DNA from: Dermatophagoides farinae
Lineage: Eukaryota > Arthropoda > Arachnida > Sarcoptiformes > Pyroglyphidae
Assembly (NCBI RefSeq): GCF_024713945.1
Contig: NC_134679.1
Coordinates: 3,787,001 to 3,851,000, forward strand
Reading direction: 5' to 3'
Length of the DNA: 64,000 nt
Notes under the pieces: model-generated
Database searches by the model: none
What the model was told of the DNA's origin: nothing
Seen by the model: the letters and a program-made list of their open reading frames with translations, nothing else
In this document: piece after piece, positions 47,801 through 60,197 of the stretch
Layout: the number at the start of each line of letters is the position of its first letter
Position numbering within the stretch: position 1 is the stretch's first letter
Translations under genes and position numbers: made by a program

Positions 47801-50405
47801 AGTAATTCTTAATTCTATCCACTCAAGGCTTATTCACACACTTTATTTTTTTTCTAGCGAAATAGCGGAGAATTTTCCGTCACAACAGTCACAGTTGATG
47901 CTTGGCGATGCATATATGCATATCCTACAGGTGAGTGTAGAACATAATTATACACTTGTTATATTAATCGAGATCACCGTAACAGCCTGAAAAAGCCATC
48001 GAAATCTATGAACAAGCGGTAAAGAAAAATCCAAAAGATTCGACACTTGTACGTAAAGTTGGTCAGGCATTGATCAAGGCTCATTTCTTTGAACGAGCTG
48101 TTACCTATTATAAAGCAGCCATCAAATCCAGTGGCCAGATGCCTTCTTATTGTTACGATCTAGCCGAATTGCTTCATCGTCTTGGCCGTGATGACCAATG
48201 TAAGGATATTATTGCCCAAACTATTAAATTATTGGATACAAACAAAAGTCAGTCATTTTAATTTATCATGAATTTCTGTTAAAATAATAATATGAAATTT
48301 TTTTTTTAAAGATGAAATTGATCTCGATACTCATATAATCAAAATAAGAATATTCAATCTATTAGCTCAAATTCATCGACAATCAGGTGATAGAGAAAAA
48401 TCCATTCAAATATTACGCAATGCTCATGATGAAAATCAAAAGTAATTAATTATGCCATTGTTTTCTGACCGTATTTGATGTTTGTCGATCTCATACACAG
48501 ACTGATGCGTCGTTTGTCCGTCGAACATCCTGATCGACTGGAAGAACATCGAAAATTTTCAATCAAGTATGCAATGCTTCATTGATCACTTTTTTAATAC
48601 CATTAAAATTATTGTCAATTAATTCAATTAGTTTATGTGACCATTTGGCCGATCTGTTGTTGTCAGTCGATCATGATAATAATCAACAATCGGCATTACA
48701 GATATACAAAGAGTCATTATCATTTGATAGTCACAATGATGAAATATATTTGAAAATGGCTAAAATTGAAATGAGAAACGATCATTTTGATCAAGCTCAC
48801 ACCTATTGTACGAATGTATTGAAAAATAATGCCAACATGGATGAAGCATTATTGGTGGGTAGATTATTGTTTTGCCTTTTTTTATTTGATTTATTCAATT
48901 TTCTATCTAAACATGTTCAACACCCAGTTGATGGCCGATATTACATTTCGTCAAGCAGATTTTGAAGGCGCTCTTAGTCTCTATCGAGAATTGTTGAACA
49001 AGAACAAAAGTAAGCTTTAATTTTTACAAAATTTAGTCATTTCATTCACGGTTTGTTTCGATTTTAAAGCTAATTTTATTGCGTTGATGCGTTTCATCGA
49101 TGCTGCTCGACGATGTGGTCAATTGCAAACAATAGTCAGTCTATTAGATGAAGCGGGTAAAAAATGCACAGGCATTGAAGAACGTATCAACGATGAATCT
49201 ACGATGGCAAAATCTGGTTCACTTGAAGCTGGATTCTATCTCTGTAAAGCTCTATATCACTGGTATACAGGTATACAGGTGAGAGCTGCTTATGATTACA
49301 CTCATAATATCCTTTTCCCACTATAGGCGACGGTAATGAAGCAATCAAATATTTGTACACGATTCGTAATGATGCCCGCTTTGGAAAAGAAGCAACCATT
49401 TTAATAATCGAAATTTGCATCCATCCTGATTCAATCACGACAAACAATAATACTTATTCTACTGTAGATTCTAACCAAGATGTTCAAAGGTTTGATTTTA
49501 CTTCTCTCAAAATTACTAGCTAAGCTTATTAATATGTTCAGGTCAAATTCAATATCATCGAACTCGACATTGAAAACGGCAGAAACCTTAGTCGAGGTAT
49601 GTCTTTATATCATACTGATCGATTATTCTCTTTTCAATTGTTTGTTATTCGTCAGGTATTGAGATTACAGAATCCGGAAGACTTTCACGTACATTTGCTA
49701 AACAATTTGGTATTGTTAGCAAAAAAGCAGAAAAACGACGCTGAATTTGTCCTTTCAGATTTAATGAAATATTTGAGCAACGAACGTTACGTATGTTAGA
49801 TGCAAAAAGCTCTTATGGCAAAATCTTATAAGTATTCATATTTTTTATATTGTCAAGTGTGAACATTCGGCCCTTATCTATAGCATGGCAATGGCCTATA
49901 TGGCACTTAAGCAAACTCCAAAAGCTCGAAACCAATTGAAACGAATTGCTAAAAATAATTGGAAATATTCAGAAGGTGATTACCTGGAAAAAGCTTGGCT
50001 ATTACTAGCCGATATTCACATACAATCAAACAAGTTCGATAATGCCAACGAACTCTTGAAACGAATTCTTCGCTATAATCGAGTAAGTTGTTTTTTGAGA
50101 ATTTACTTTAAAATATAATTACGTTTTTGTTTTTATAGTCGTGTTCGAAAGCATACGAATATAGTGGTTACATAATGGAAAAAGAACAATGCTATCGAGA
50201 CGCTGCTTATAACTATGAACAAGCATGGCATTTTTGTAACCAGAATAATCCGACCATTGGCTATAAATTGGCATTCAATTATATGAAAGCAAAACGTTGG
50301 CCTGAAGCAATCGATATCTGTCAAAAAATACTGTCCCGTTATCCGGACTATCCAAAAATTAAGAAAGACATTCTTGATAAATGTGTTGCTATGCTCAAAT
50401 GTTGA
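44862..50405 (+). CDS. TTC21B: IFT139/TTC21B, retrograde intraflagellar transport TPR protein
   Basis: Subunit of the IFT-A complex, which carries cargo back from the ciliary tip. Twenty-four exons: 44862-44894, 44949-45189, 45247-45311, 45379-45480, 45538-45635, 45697-45967, 46026-46124, 46203-46320, 46382-46779, 46839-47219, 47282-47482, 47542-47801, 47858-47930, 47986-48247, 48312-48441, 48501-48566, 48632-48854, 48928-49009, 49070-49270, 49327-49489, 49542-49596, 49656-49790, 49858-50082 and 50139-50405. The product is about 1382 residues, against about 1316 in human. TPR-like helices run throughout. The C-terminus is strikingly conserved: [16 protein letters not shown], then [18 protein letters not shown], then [14 protein letters not shown]. 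The first intron (54 nt, in frame, weak acceptor) is the least certain. An X-box lies just upstream. In an arthropod the role would be in sensory cilia. Confidence 0.95.
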
Positions 50406-50535
50406 AACCAAGTTAGTTAATTCCGTTGCGTAATTGTTGTTCATATGATTCTTATATGTTCCTGACAATTCGAAGAATCATGGCAATTAGTGAATTTTTT
50501 TACATGACACATGAATATCATTTACAAAACATACA

Positions 50536-50541
50536 AATAAA
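50536..50541 (+). terminator. Poly(A) signal of IFT139
   Basis: AATAAA lies about 130 nt after the IFT139 stop, in the 274-nt gap to the stop codon of the convergent ceramide synthase gene. Confidence 0.45.
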
Positions 50542-50679
50542 AACAGAGACAGACAGATCTTCATTGTAAAACTAAATTAATCTTGTTCAAGATGGTTTCT
50601 AAGAACAAAAATCAGTTCTATTGCACTGATAATTTCGATTTACTAGCAAATAAAATTGTAATTAATAGTAGATCGTTTT

Positions 50680-52276
50680 TTATCGTTGACGATTTCGTTG
50701 CCGTAAATTGTAGCTTGGCTGTATATTGTTGCTGATGTGAGATTCATTCGAATCATTATGCTGTCGGTCAGGTTTTTTTTGATTTATTCGTACATTCTCA
50801 TTGATTGCTTTCTCAGGCGTCAAAGAATCGCAAAAATCATTTTGAAAAGAAACACCACTATCAAAATTCAATTTTCTGCATTCCTCTTTTTTGTCTTTTT
50901 CGTTAGATTTCTTTTGCTGATGATTATGATGAGGATGAAATTCTCGGCTATCTTCCAGTTCGTCAATTTGTCCCGTAGCAACTTTATACAGAAGACGGAT
51001 GGCAAACTGTGTGTATATAAAAAAAAATTAATCAACTTTCAATGAACATAGAAATGTACCGACCGAAAACCAATAGAAATTCATAAATAATATGATCCAA
51101 AGCATGATGACCAATAATGTCATGAACGGTACACGTATCCGTAGTCTTTCCAATTGAATGGAAGCCATATAAATGACTTTAATTGGAAACCAATACAATC
51201 GGTTAGTAATCCTGGTAGACATTAAATAATAAGAATTACGACATCACAATAAAAACAAAGATTACCAAGTGATCAGAAAAGCAATAAAGCCAATGTTGAC
51301 AAATATCTCAGCCGTTTGATATGTTCGGCCATGTTGAACTTTAAAATATCGGATTAATTTGGTTGCCTCTAATAATATATCGCAACCATCATGCAAAAAC
51401 AGAGTGACCAAGCCAGCTTTATGACTTCTATAAAAAGGAATAAATGCAATCACTAAAAAAAAGAATGACATGGCAAACGACTTACTTGTTACAATATGAG
51501 ATGAATATTAGAGCAACACAGATTATATGATGTAACATCAAGGTATTCGTATCTTTTCGTCGTTCATCCACCATCAATGTCGTGTAAAGTGAATGGAGAT
51601 AAAAACTGAATTCAACCATATATAATGTATAAGTGATTGAATCGACCGGATTGTTGATTGAGTAATCTTTTTCGGTAAAGAATTTAATCAATCAGCTTAG
51701 ATAGTTATGAAAAAAATGCAACATACCATCCCAAAAATTGGTCGGATTGTAAAATAATTGTCCACCATTCTTAACAAATATATAATAACTACTGGTAATC
51801 CAAGTGAAAAGATAAAACAATAATTTCCACGAACTCTCCGGTATTTTTGATGCATCCGTTGATCCAATTCCATATATTCTGGTGACTGGCATGAATACAT
51901 ATCTGGTCATTAAATAACGTCCAACTGTCAATGCGATGCTCAAGCCGATGACAAAAATAACGTCGAATCGATTTATTTGTCGCAACATTTCAGCTAAATC
52001 GATATGGAATTCTTGGCTGAAATAATTTTTTTGTTTTTCTTGTTGTTGTACGCGCGTTTCAACAACGGTGAAGAACTCTTTATATAGAAATGAATATAGA
52101 TTTCTATGAAAATAATTTATGGAATCTTGTATGAAATCCAAATAGCCAATATTATTCAATTCTTGGATCGTTATCATCATCTTCATGGCATTAGTAGCAT
52201 TGGATCCATTATTTGTTGTCATCGTGATCAATGATTCAGTATTATTAGTCCGATCCATCGTCTCGGCACAGTGCAA
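50680..52276 (-). CDS. Ceramide synthase, CERS1-type (LAG1/TLC domain)
   Basis: Multi-pass endoplasmic reticulum enzyme that N-acylates sphinganine or sphingosine to (dihydro)ceramide. Five exons on the minus strand, 51727-52276, 51486-51666, 51266-51427, 51064-51211 and 50680-51006, encode about 455 residues. The N-terminus carries NGS and NAT sequons, consistent with a luminal start. The TLC domain begins near SSWKLLFYLFTW. The LAG1 motif is intact: MLHHIICVALIFISY with the catalytic His pair near 229-230, then LFLHDGCDILLEATK with conserved Asp residues. The cytosolic tail starts GQIDELEDSRE, as in human CERS1, then becomes a polar extension of about 90 residues. No homeodomain separates the first membrane segment from the TLC domain, unlike CERS2-6 and fly Schlank. 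The start could also be the second Met, 18 nt downstream. Confidence 0.92.
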
Positions 52277-53179
52277 TGGTAATGAGTTATGTCACTTGTC
52301 TTGAAGATTCTTTTATTCATTAAAATAAGAAAAATTAAAAGATATTTAAAGTTTGATTTTCTGAAAAATTGTTGATGGTAAATTTTCACATTGAAATCTT
52401 TAATCACTATGCCAAGCATTCATTTCTTCGGTCATTGAGTTAATGAGAATGTTGATGCTTCCTGAAATCCGTACATTGATCTGTTGCTAATGGAAAAATG
52501 ATTCCGGTTTTGTCTGTACATCGACCAAGGTTAATCTGACTGGACGGTCATCATAATTAAACAGCTAGCCAATCCAGTTTTGCAAGTTTTTTTCCCATTC
52601 ATGACCGTGTATCACCTATAGATGACACTGCAATACCAGGATAACTGGATATTGAGAATATGAAAATCATGTTGCAACATTAATGGATCCATCTTCACAA
52701 ATTTGGACTGTTCCAGTGTATCAACATTGATCATTGGTTGCTGACGATTATGGATTGAATCAATATTTACTCAATGAATAAACATGAACAAATACAATAC
52801 CATGTTTGATTACGTATCTGCCAGATTTATTGATCCTGGAGCATTGCATGACCTATGATTTTTTTCTCATTACATTTTTCATAGCTCAATTCAATTTTAT
52901 TCAAACCCTGACATTTGTTACTAAAAATAAATTTTGTTTGTAGATACTGTTTACTTCTGGTCGCGTTTTTCTTTGTCCATGTTGGTTGATTTTTTTTTAT
53001 TTCACATGAAATTTACTGCTTGCTATTCAATAATTTTAAATGTGGGCAAAATTGAATTTATTCAATAAAAATTAAACATTAAACATTATGACAAAATCGT
53101 TAACATTATGAAAAATATTTGAGATGATGATAATCAACAACATCAATTGCATTGGTGTGCCATAACAATTTGATGCTTA
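52277..53179. other. Intergenic stretch between two minus-strand genes
   Basis: This stretch of about 0.9 kb holds the upstream region of the ceramide synthase gene and the 3' UTR of the LRR gene. The sequence from about 52440 to 52850 is less AT-rich than its surroundings but shows no coding frame I recognise. A minus-strand AATAAA lies at 53057-53062. Confidence 0.55.
53057..53062 (-). terminator. Poly(A) signal of the LRR gene
   Basis: TTTATT on the plus strand (AATAAA on the minus strand) lies about 120 nt after the stop of the minus-strand LRR gene. Confidence 0.45.
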
Positions 53180-55185
53180 TTATGGACAATTATTCCATTC
53201 AATGATCCATTGATTTAGATTATCATATAGATTGACGCCATTCTCGCATGGTACATAACCTTCATTGGTTACATTGTAAATGCTACGATAATTAGAGTCG
53301 GTCAACAATGTTATTCTTTTCTGTGCATGTTTCGGAATTTCGATCAACCATTTCATACGGCAATCATTGCATTGAAGTTCACATTCTGGTTCAATGTATA
53401 CACGATTAGTCGATTTATCCAAAAATGGTGCAAATATTTGTTCATCTAGATATTTCATATTCCAATAGCAACCACCGATTTCTGCGAATGATAAATGAAC
53501 GGGACGTTGTGCTCCATTCATGGCCATAAATGCAAAACTATTCTCATTCAAATTGTTGGCCACCATAGTTAAACGTAATGGATGAAAGCTTGTATAGTTG
53601 GTAGCGAATGCATATTTGTCCACCAAAATAATGTTGTTGCCATCGATTCGTAATTCTTCCAAATTCGGCAAATTAGCGAATGCATAAGACCCAATCGCTT
53701 TGATGTTGTTGCCATAAAGGACGATCTCTTTCAAGTAGAATTGATTTTGAGAGAAAGCCATTTCAGGAATATATTCGACGGTACAAGACCAAACAAAAAG
53801 ACTTCGAAGATATTTAAGGCTATTAATGGCCTCGAAAGTTTCGGGCAATCGTTCATTTGAGAAATTAGCGCCAGATATTCGCAGCTTTTGCATTGTAGAA
53901 TTTTCGGGAAATGCATGACGAGCAATAAAACGAAGTCGGGTTGCATGTTCAATATGCAACTCAGATATGGCCACATCACCGAATGAATTAAGTGCCAATT
54001 CAGTCACGTTTCGTAAGATGACCTCATCGAAATACCATTGCGGATGATGTTTTCTTAATGAACTACTTTCATTCATAGCATTCATGGCAACTAACTTTTG
54101 TAAACGATTGAATATATTGGTCACATTGTAAACAATTCCACGTTGATTGATACAACGAATTTGTAATATTTGTCGATCAATCCCGAATGGCATTAATTGA
54201 TCTTTTCGTACATTACATTCACATGGGAAAATAATTTCTATTGTAACAATCAATGGCTATTAAATGTTATCTCCTCTTTGTATGATTACTCACCTTTAGG
54301 TGGACAGATATTCTTACGAGATGCAATATGTACTTCGGTCAGATTTCGCATCAATCCAAGTGGAGCTTTCATTGGTTGTGTTCGATATGGTTCAAGCCCG
54401 GTATTGTATGCATAAAAAAATCGTAATGAATTGGTGACCAATTTAAAGGAAGCCGGATGAAGGTGTTTTAAATGTGGAGCATCTTCAATGATCAGATGTC
54501 GAAAACGAATTCCGGCAAAAAAATGCTTGGTTATCTTACGTACCGTATCCATATTTGTCAGATGTAGCCAATCAAAATATTTCGAATGACGATTGCCTAA
54601 ACGTTTACTTAGACGTAGTAATATATTTTCGAATCTACGTTCATATTTGAAATCTGACCCATTACATCGTAACAATGTTCGAAAAAATAAATCATTACGA
54701 TGTTCAATACATTTGCAAGGACGAACAAGTTCTGTAGGTGGACAATCAACATGTTGTTGCGGATGAACATTGAACGAGTCTGCCAATGACAAAAAATGAT
54801 CAGTTATAATCGTCCTGTTGATAATATTCGAATTACTGGCATCAGCAAACATTTGATTTGATCTTGGAGGCGATGTTATTATAACGGTTGAATCATTCGT
54901 GATGGATGATGCTGATCTACCAATTATCTGTTGTCGATGTAAATAATGATGACCACGACCACTATAAAGATTGTGATATCTTAAGTAACGACGGTTATCA
55001 GTCAATAATTTGGGCGCAGTCTTTGAAAAAAATGGTGAAGGCCATGATAAAGATATTGTTGAATCATCCAGACCGTGCAATGCCATTGTTCGATCAATAG
55101 GCCCGGTATCAATCAAGAATAACAGCATTAAATGTAATTCAAACATTCCAACAATTCGATGATGAATTCTATGAATGGCGATCAT
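53180..55185 (-). CDS. Secreted leucine-rich-repeat protein with two Cys-capped modules
   Basis: Two exons on the minus strand, 54294-55185 and 53180-54237, encode about 649 residues; I cannot assign a named orthologue. A hydrophobic segment near residues 14-27 (MFELHLMLLFLI) suggests a signal peptide and an extracellular product. After a polar linker come two modules that each open with CPP, a C-x-C pair and a later RC. The first is C148-P-P, PCKC, LLRC and the second C294-P-P, PCEC, QIRC. The first module is short. The second has clear LRRs (ELHIEHATRLRFIARHAF, LKEIVLYGNNIKAIGSYAF, LEELRIDGNNI) and a Cys-containing cap (ECELQCNDC, then VPCENG). Several NxT/S sequons fit secretion. The layout recalls the arthropod oplophorus-luciferin-like LRR family, a weak assignment. 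It is not Slit-related beyond the LRR fold. Confidence 0.82.
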
Positions 55186-56601
55186 AATTAAAATTCACTT
55201 GAACAGATCCGATTCAGAATAATGTTGACAAAAGTTCTTTCCGTCCGGATATGTTTCCGATCCTTCGTGGAACGAATGAATGTCGTGATCGTCGAACATT
55301 TATCGCGGCAAACACCACTTGGTCTTTGTTGTCATCATGACAACAACATTATCTGTTAGAGTGAAAATCAGATGTGATGAATATGGATGTCGTTTATGGC
55401 CAAAAAAAAAAGAATGTAATAGATATGTCGTTTGACAGGCAACGATTGACGATTGACAACAAATCACATACAATATTACATACACACGCGCGCATATTAT
55501 CTGACCGAAATATCCGAATCTTGTCATCATCATCATCATTCGTCATCATCTTTTTCTTGCTCTTTTCGTGATGTCAAATATTTCTATATCAATAGAAGAA
55601 TGGTTGTCATCCTATCCATCCGTTTTCTTGCCCACAGTATTGCTTATCTTCATGTTATTCATTCTTAATTTCACAGTATTTATCATTATTTTTTCAAAAT
55701 CCATATTGTCATCCTTTGTTTTCTATATGATACGGGTTCATTGATTTTATTTTCTCTTACATTTGTATTCGATATCCAGTATGAAAAAAATCTATACCGA
55801 ATAAGAATATAATGAATAAAACGAAAATGGCCTACGAAATATCAAGAAAAAAAGGAATGAAAACACGCATGTACCACGAGTTATGACTATAGATAGAAAC
55901 TTGGTATTGTACCGGCACGATTTCGATCGCCCGATACGAACATCATAATAATAATAACATTTCAAATTATTTTTTATAATAGATTGTGTAGAGAAAGCCT
56001 TATAAATAGTCGTAAAGGCGTTGTTTTTCATTTTGAATAACAGAGAATATACAATGATGATGACCATATTGTACCATATAATCACCTAAAGTAGATTGAT
56101 ACAAAATGATGAAAAAAAATGCTAACCATATCAGCCCGACCAAACCTATTCCGCATCAACAATGGCGATGGGAGATTATACTTTCTCCATTATCAACATC
56201 AATGTTTTGTCATTTCTTTTATAATATCTACACACATACACACATACACCCATTTACAATACAAATTCATTTGTATTTCACATTGTATCGGGTTTTCTAG
56301 TTCAAATAAAAAACGAGAATTCGATGGGATCAATATAATATATCAGTCTGAATTGAAATGAACGAGAAACATTTATCAAACCAAATCGATTAATGATTTA
56401 TAATAATTGAATTGGTCAGATGTGGTCAGTTGATTGATTTTTCTTTCATTTTTTTTTATCGGCCGCATATTAGACAAGAAAAAACAAGCTACGCTACACT
56501 TTTCAATAATTTTAACATAGATACACTCCCCCCAACTATTCATCTCTTTTTCTCACCACCAAGTCACTAAAAACAAAATTAGATTTTTATATAATCAGAA
56601 C
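55186..56601. other. Intergenic stretch between LRR and tail-anchored protein genes
   Basis: This stretch of about 1.4 kb is AT-rich with short CA and ATC runs. It should hold the promoter of the minus-strand LRR gene and the 3' UTR of the minus-strand gene beyond. No coding frame is supported. Confidence 0.55.
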
Positions 56602-59600
56602 TCAGAACATATATTTAATAGCTAAAAATGTGGCACCAATGGCTGCTATGGTTACTGCTCCAGCTGCTGTGACAATGGTTAAGAAATTACCATTGTTCAT
56701 GATTGGTTGTTGTCTATCTGTAACTGTCGAATCATTGTCATTTTCTTTCGGTTTCTGCTGTTTCAATTTTCTAGCATTGCTTGATTCCAAAATACGACGC
56801 ATATGATGTAGATTGGCCAAATGTAATTTTTGTCTATGCTTTAGTTGTTCGATTTGTTCAAATAATCGTTTACTATTGACTATTAATTCTTCTTGCCATT
56901 GCTTTCGTTCTCGATCCACTTCGCTTTCTATTATCAATGGATTAACAACAGAAGGTGGTGGCGGCAATTTTTCAAACTCTAATTCCAAATTAGCTAAATC
57001 TTCGCTTGAACTGGCAAATTCTTCTTCATTAATATAAAAATCGACCATTTTTTGTCTAAAAGTATCATCATTGATCTGCTCATCCGGTTGCAGTTGTTGC
57101 TGTTTGGTGGATATAATGAATGATTTCGGTTCAGATGATTGTTTATCAACTTTTGTCGTTTGTTTGATTTTGGCTTGCAATAATAATTGATGCAAAGGAT
57201 CTAATCGAGCTGATGTCACAATTCTCGATGCTGGTCCAGTTGTAACATTAGATACCAATTTTTTTCGATACAATCTTCGTTTGCTTGAAGTTGGTGATGG
57301 CAATTTATTCAATTTACTACTGTCGTCTTCACAAATTTGATTCAACTTTTCGATCATATCGTATTTTGTGGAATCATGCAAATCAACGATGGGTTGCATT
57401 GGGCTAGACCTATATTCATCCAAAGATTTTGTTTCAAATTGCGTGGTCTTTGGTCTGGCAATAATGATTGACGGGCTCAAATCAATTTTCATGTTTAATG
57501 ACTTTGACAAAGATTTATGTTCCACTGATCTACCACTGCTGCTGCTTTTCGGCAATGAAGGAGATAATTGGATTGTTTTGGCCTCTGTTTCTTGTTGCTT
57601 ATCATTTGGGGTTGACGATATTATTTCGATTGGCATCACATTTTTTTCGGTCGTTCGAATCAAATAATATTGAGTGGAGGAGGTTTCTTTATGAGAAACT
57701 GGGCTAAGCAATTCAGCTTCAACCATCACTTCTTCTTTACCCGATGCTAAAGCTGACGATGTTAGAATAACCGTTTTCGTTTCGAGTGGTTCAATTTCCA
57801 CCTGGATTGATCGATTGATATCTTCAACCGCAACAATCGTTTTGTCATCCTGTGATTGTTTCAATATCGTTGGATTAATAATTGATGTGATTTGTGATTT
57901 GAATGAAGCTGTAGGTGTCATACTGGCACTGCCACTGGCAATTCGTTTTTTATTTGATTCCAATATTAATTCTTTCGTGTAAAGAGATTCTTTTGATCGA
58001 TCTGTGACTTCAGTGGCTGTCGGCTTTAGTTCTATATCGATAGCTTTAGATGGTGGACTTTTTACTGTTCGCCATTGGTCATTATCTTTCTGTCTCGATA
58101 TTGGTGGAGTTACTGTAAATTTTAATGTGGCAGGTTTTTTCGAGGTAAATTCGATTTCTTGCTCATCCTGATCCAAAAGACTCGAACGGTGGTTGACACT
58201 AAACTCATCTTCATTAATTGTTGTTTGAGCTTTGATTAACAATGATTTCGGTTTAGGCAACACAGTACTTTTCATAGACATGCTTTTGCTTGATAGATTC
58301 AATGAAGATTTTGGTGTAGGCAATGGTGATTGAAGATTTCCAAGTTGTTCATCATCTTTATCCGTGACGGCATTGATAAAATTCATCTTTTGACCTTGTT
58401 TCTGTCGTTGCGATTTACGATTCTTCAATGTTATAATTTTTTCCTGACCTTTTTTCACATTACTATCAAATTTTTCCACATTATCCAAAGATTTTGGCGA
58501 TTGATATTGCTGATCTGCCGATTCTGTTAATCGAGATGGTGGTGTTTCCGACATATAATCTAATATCATACGGGAAAGAGTAGGATCGACTTGAAGTAAC
58601 ATCGAACTCTCATCATCATCCGCAACATATGATGAAGGTGTTTTGAAACTTTGCTCATAAGACGATCGTATCTTATCAGATTCCGATTTTCGTTGTTCCT
58701 GTAAAACATTAGGAATAAAAGATGACTGAATAGATTTGTAAGAATCTTCACTTGATTTTAATTCATGCTGTTGTTCATCATTGCGTAAACTTTCACTTGT
58801 GAGCTCACGGGCTGATTCCGGTTGTCGAGCTAGAGGTGATGAATGGACTTTCAAATCAGATTTTTCTTGCTTGACCGACTCCTTTGATATGCTCACAGAA
58901 GCATTTTCTGAATATGGAATGTCTGACTTATATGATGAAGATCTTGTTTTAATAATCATTGAATCAGCTGGCGTTCTAGGTGAAAAGCTTACGCTTTTAT
59001 TCAATTTTTCAAATCTAAAATTTTCAACTTTGCATGAATCATCGACCGATTCGAATTGATCGCTTGTGATTGAATCATCATTCAGTGATGACGGTGCTGG
59101 TATGTATCCTGATGAATGAAGGCTAGATTGTTCATCATATTCAGTCTTTCGCATTGGGACTGATGATAAAGCTTCCGATTGTTTTGGTAAATCTTGAACA
59201 ATATAATCGGTTGGAGTGACATACAAACTATATGGCTTTGATGATGGTTCTAGTTGTTGTTTTCGATTCAAACAACTTTCTGATTCTAATTGTTCAAGAT
59301 AATCTTGAAGACATTGAACCAGATCATCAGGCACGGCAAGTAACATGGACGATTCATAGCTGTCATTGTCGCCTTCTTTATCGGATGATTCTGATGCTGT
59401 ATAATCATAATAAATAAATGAGAATAATATATCAACATCTACATACCTGCTACTGCAGTTGTTTTGAATTGATCAATCGGATATGTTTTGAAACTTTGAA
59501 AATTATCCGTGATGGCGTCTTCTTGAGCATTTTCTGTTGCATCAATTTTCTCGTTTTCAATAATGGCTGTACAAATCAAATTTTCACTCGGTGTAATAAA

Positions 59601-60197
59601 GATTGTTTGGCTGTCAATCTTGTCTTCAGATTTATCTCGTCCTTTGTTACTACTATCCAATGATTTTGATTCCAATTCGATTGTTTTTACAAGTTCCTGT
59701 GTTTCATATCGATCCCGAATTTCATCATAACTTTTCAAGTCTGTTTTTGCTCGTCGATTTTTTCGCCTTTTTCTTTGTTTTTTCCTATTACTGGTACCTC
59801 GACTTTCCAAATTAATTGCTCCAATCTCATCTGGTATCAATGCTTTGGTCAATGACGATCGCAGCAAACATTCTCTAGCTTTAGCTGACATTACAGTAGC
59901 CGATTTTCGCGAAGCCGGTGGATCAATTGTTCCTTTAATCCAGTTTTCTTGGCTTTGTTTTGTTACATATAGCAATTGATTAGGGTTGTTACGGTTGCGT
60001 TCGATGCGTACATAAGTCCGTTGTACTTGTTCTTTAACAATATCCATTAGCACACTATTTTCTTCGTTAACCGTCAGTGCCGTCGACATTGATGATTTGC
60101 TATCATTTAAGGAATTTTGAATGCTTTTGTTGCTGTCGCCATTACCTTCTGTACTACTATCGTCGTTGATCGATTGTTTTTCCGATGAAGAGGACAT
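56602..60197 (-). CDS. Large disordered coiled-coil protein with a C-terminal membrane anchor
   Basis: I do not recognise this protein. Two exons on the minus strand, 59447-60197 and 56602-59396, joined in phase 1, encode about 1181 residues. Most of the sequence is Ser/Thr/Gln/Lys-rich and predicted to be disordered. A basic cluster (RKKQRKRRKNRRAK, about residues 138-151) could be a nuclear signal or bind RNA or lipid. The N-terminal part around residues 50-128 looks more ordered. Near the C-terminus lie an acidic patch with NEEEFASSSED, a Pro run, a coiled coil (from VDRERKQWQEELIVNSKRLF to ILESSNARKLKQQ) and a final hydrophobic helix (FLTIVTAAGAVTIAAIGATF) followed by a few residues ending KYMF. 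This topology is that of a tail-anchored protein facing the cytosol. It is not KASH-like, as there is no Pro-rich terminus. Confidence 0.8.

Noticed and set aside
49271-49278. An alternative donor (CAG followed by GTGAGA) eight bases after the chosen donor in IFT139
   Set aside because: It has a better consensus, but using it shifts the frame in the next exon and leads to an early stop. The donor at 49271 keeps the conserved reading frame.
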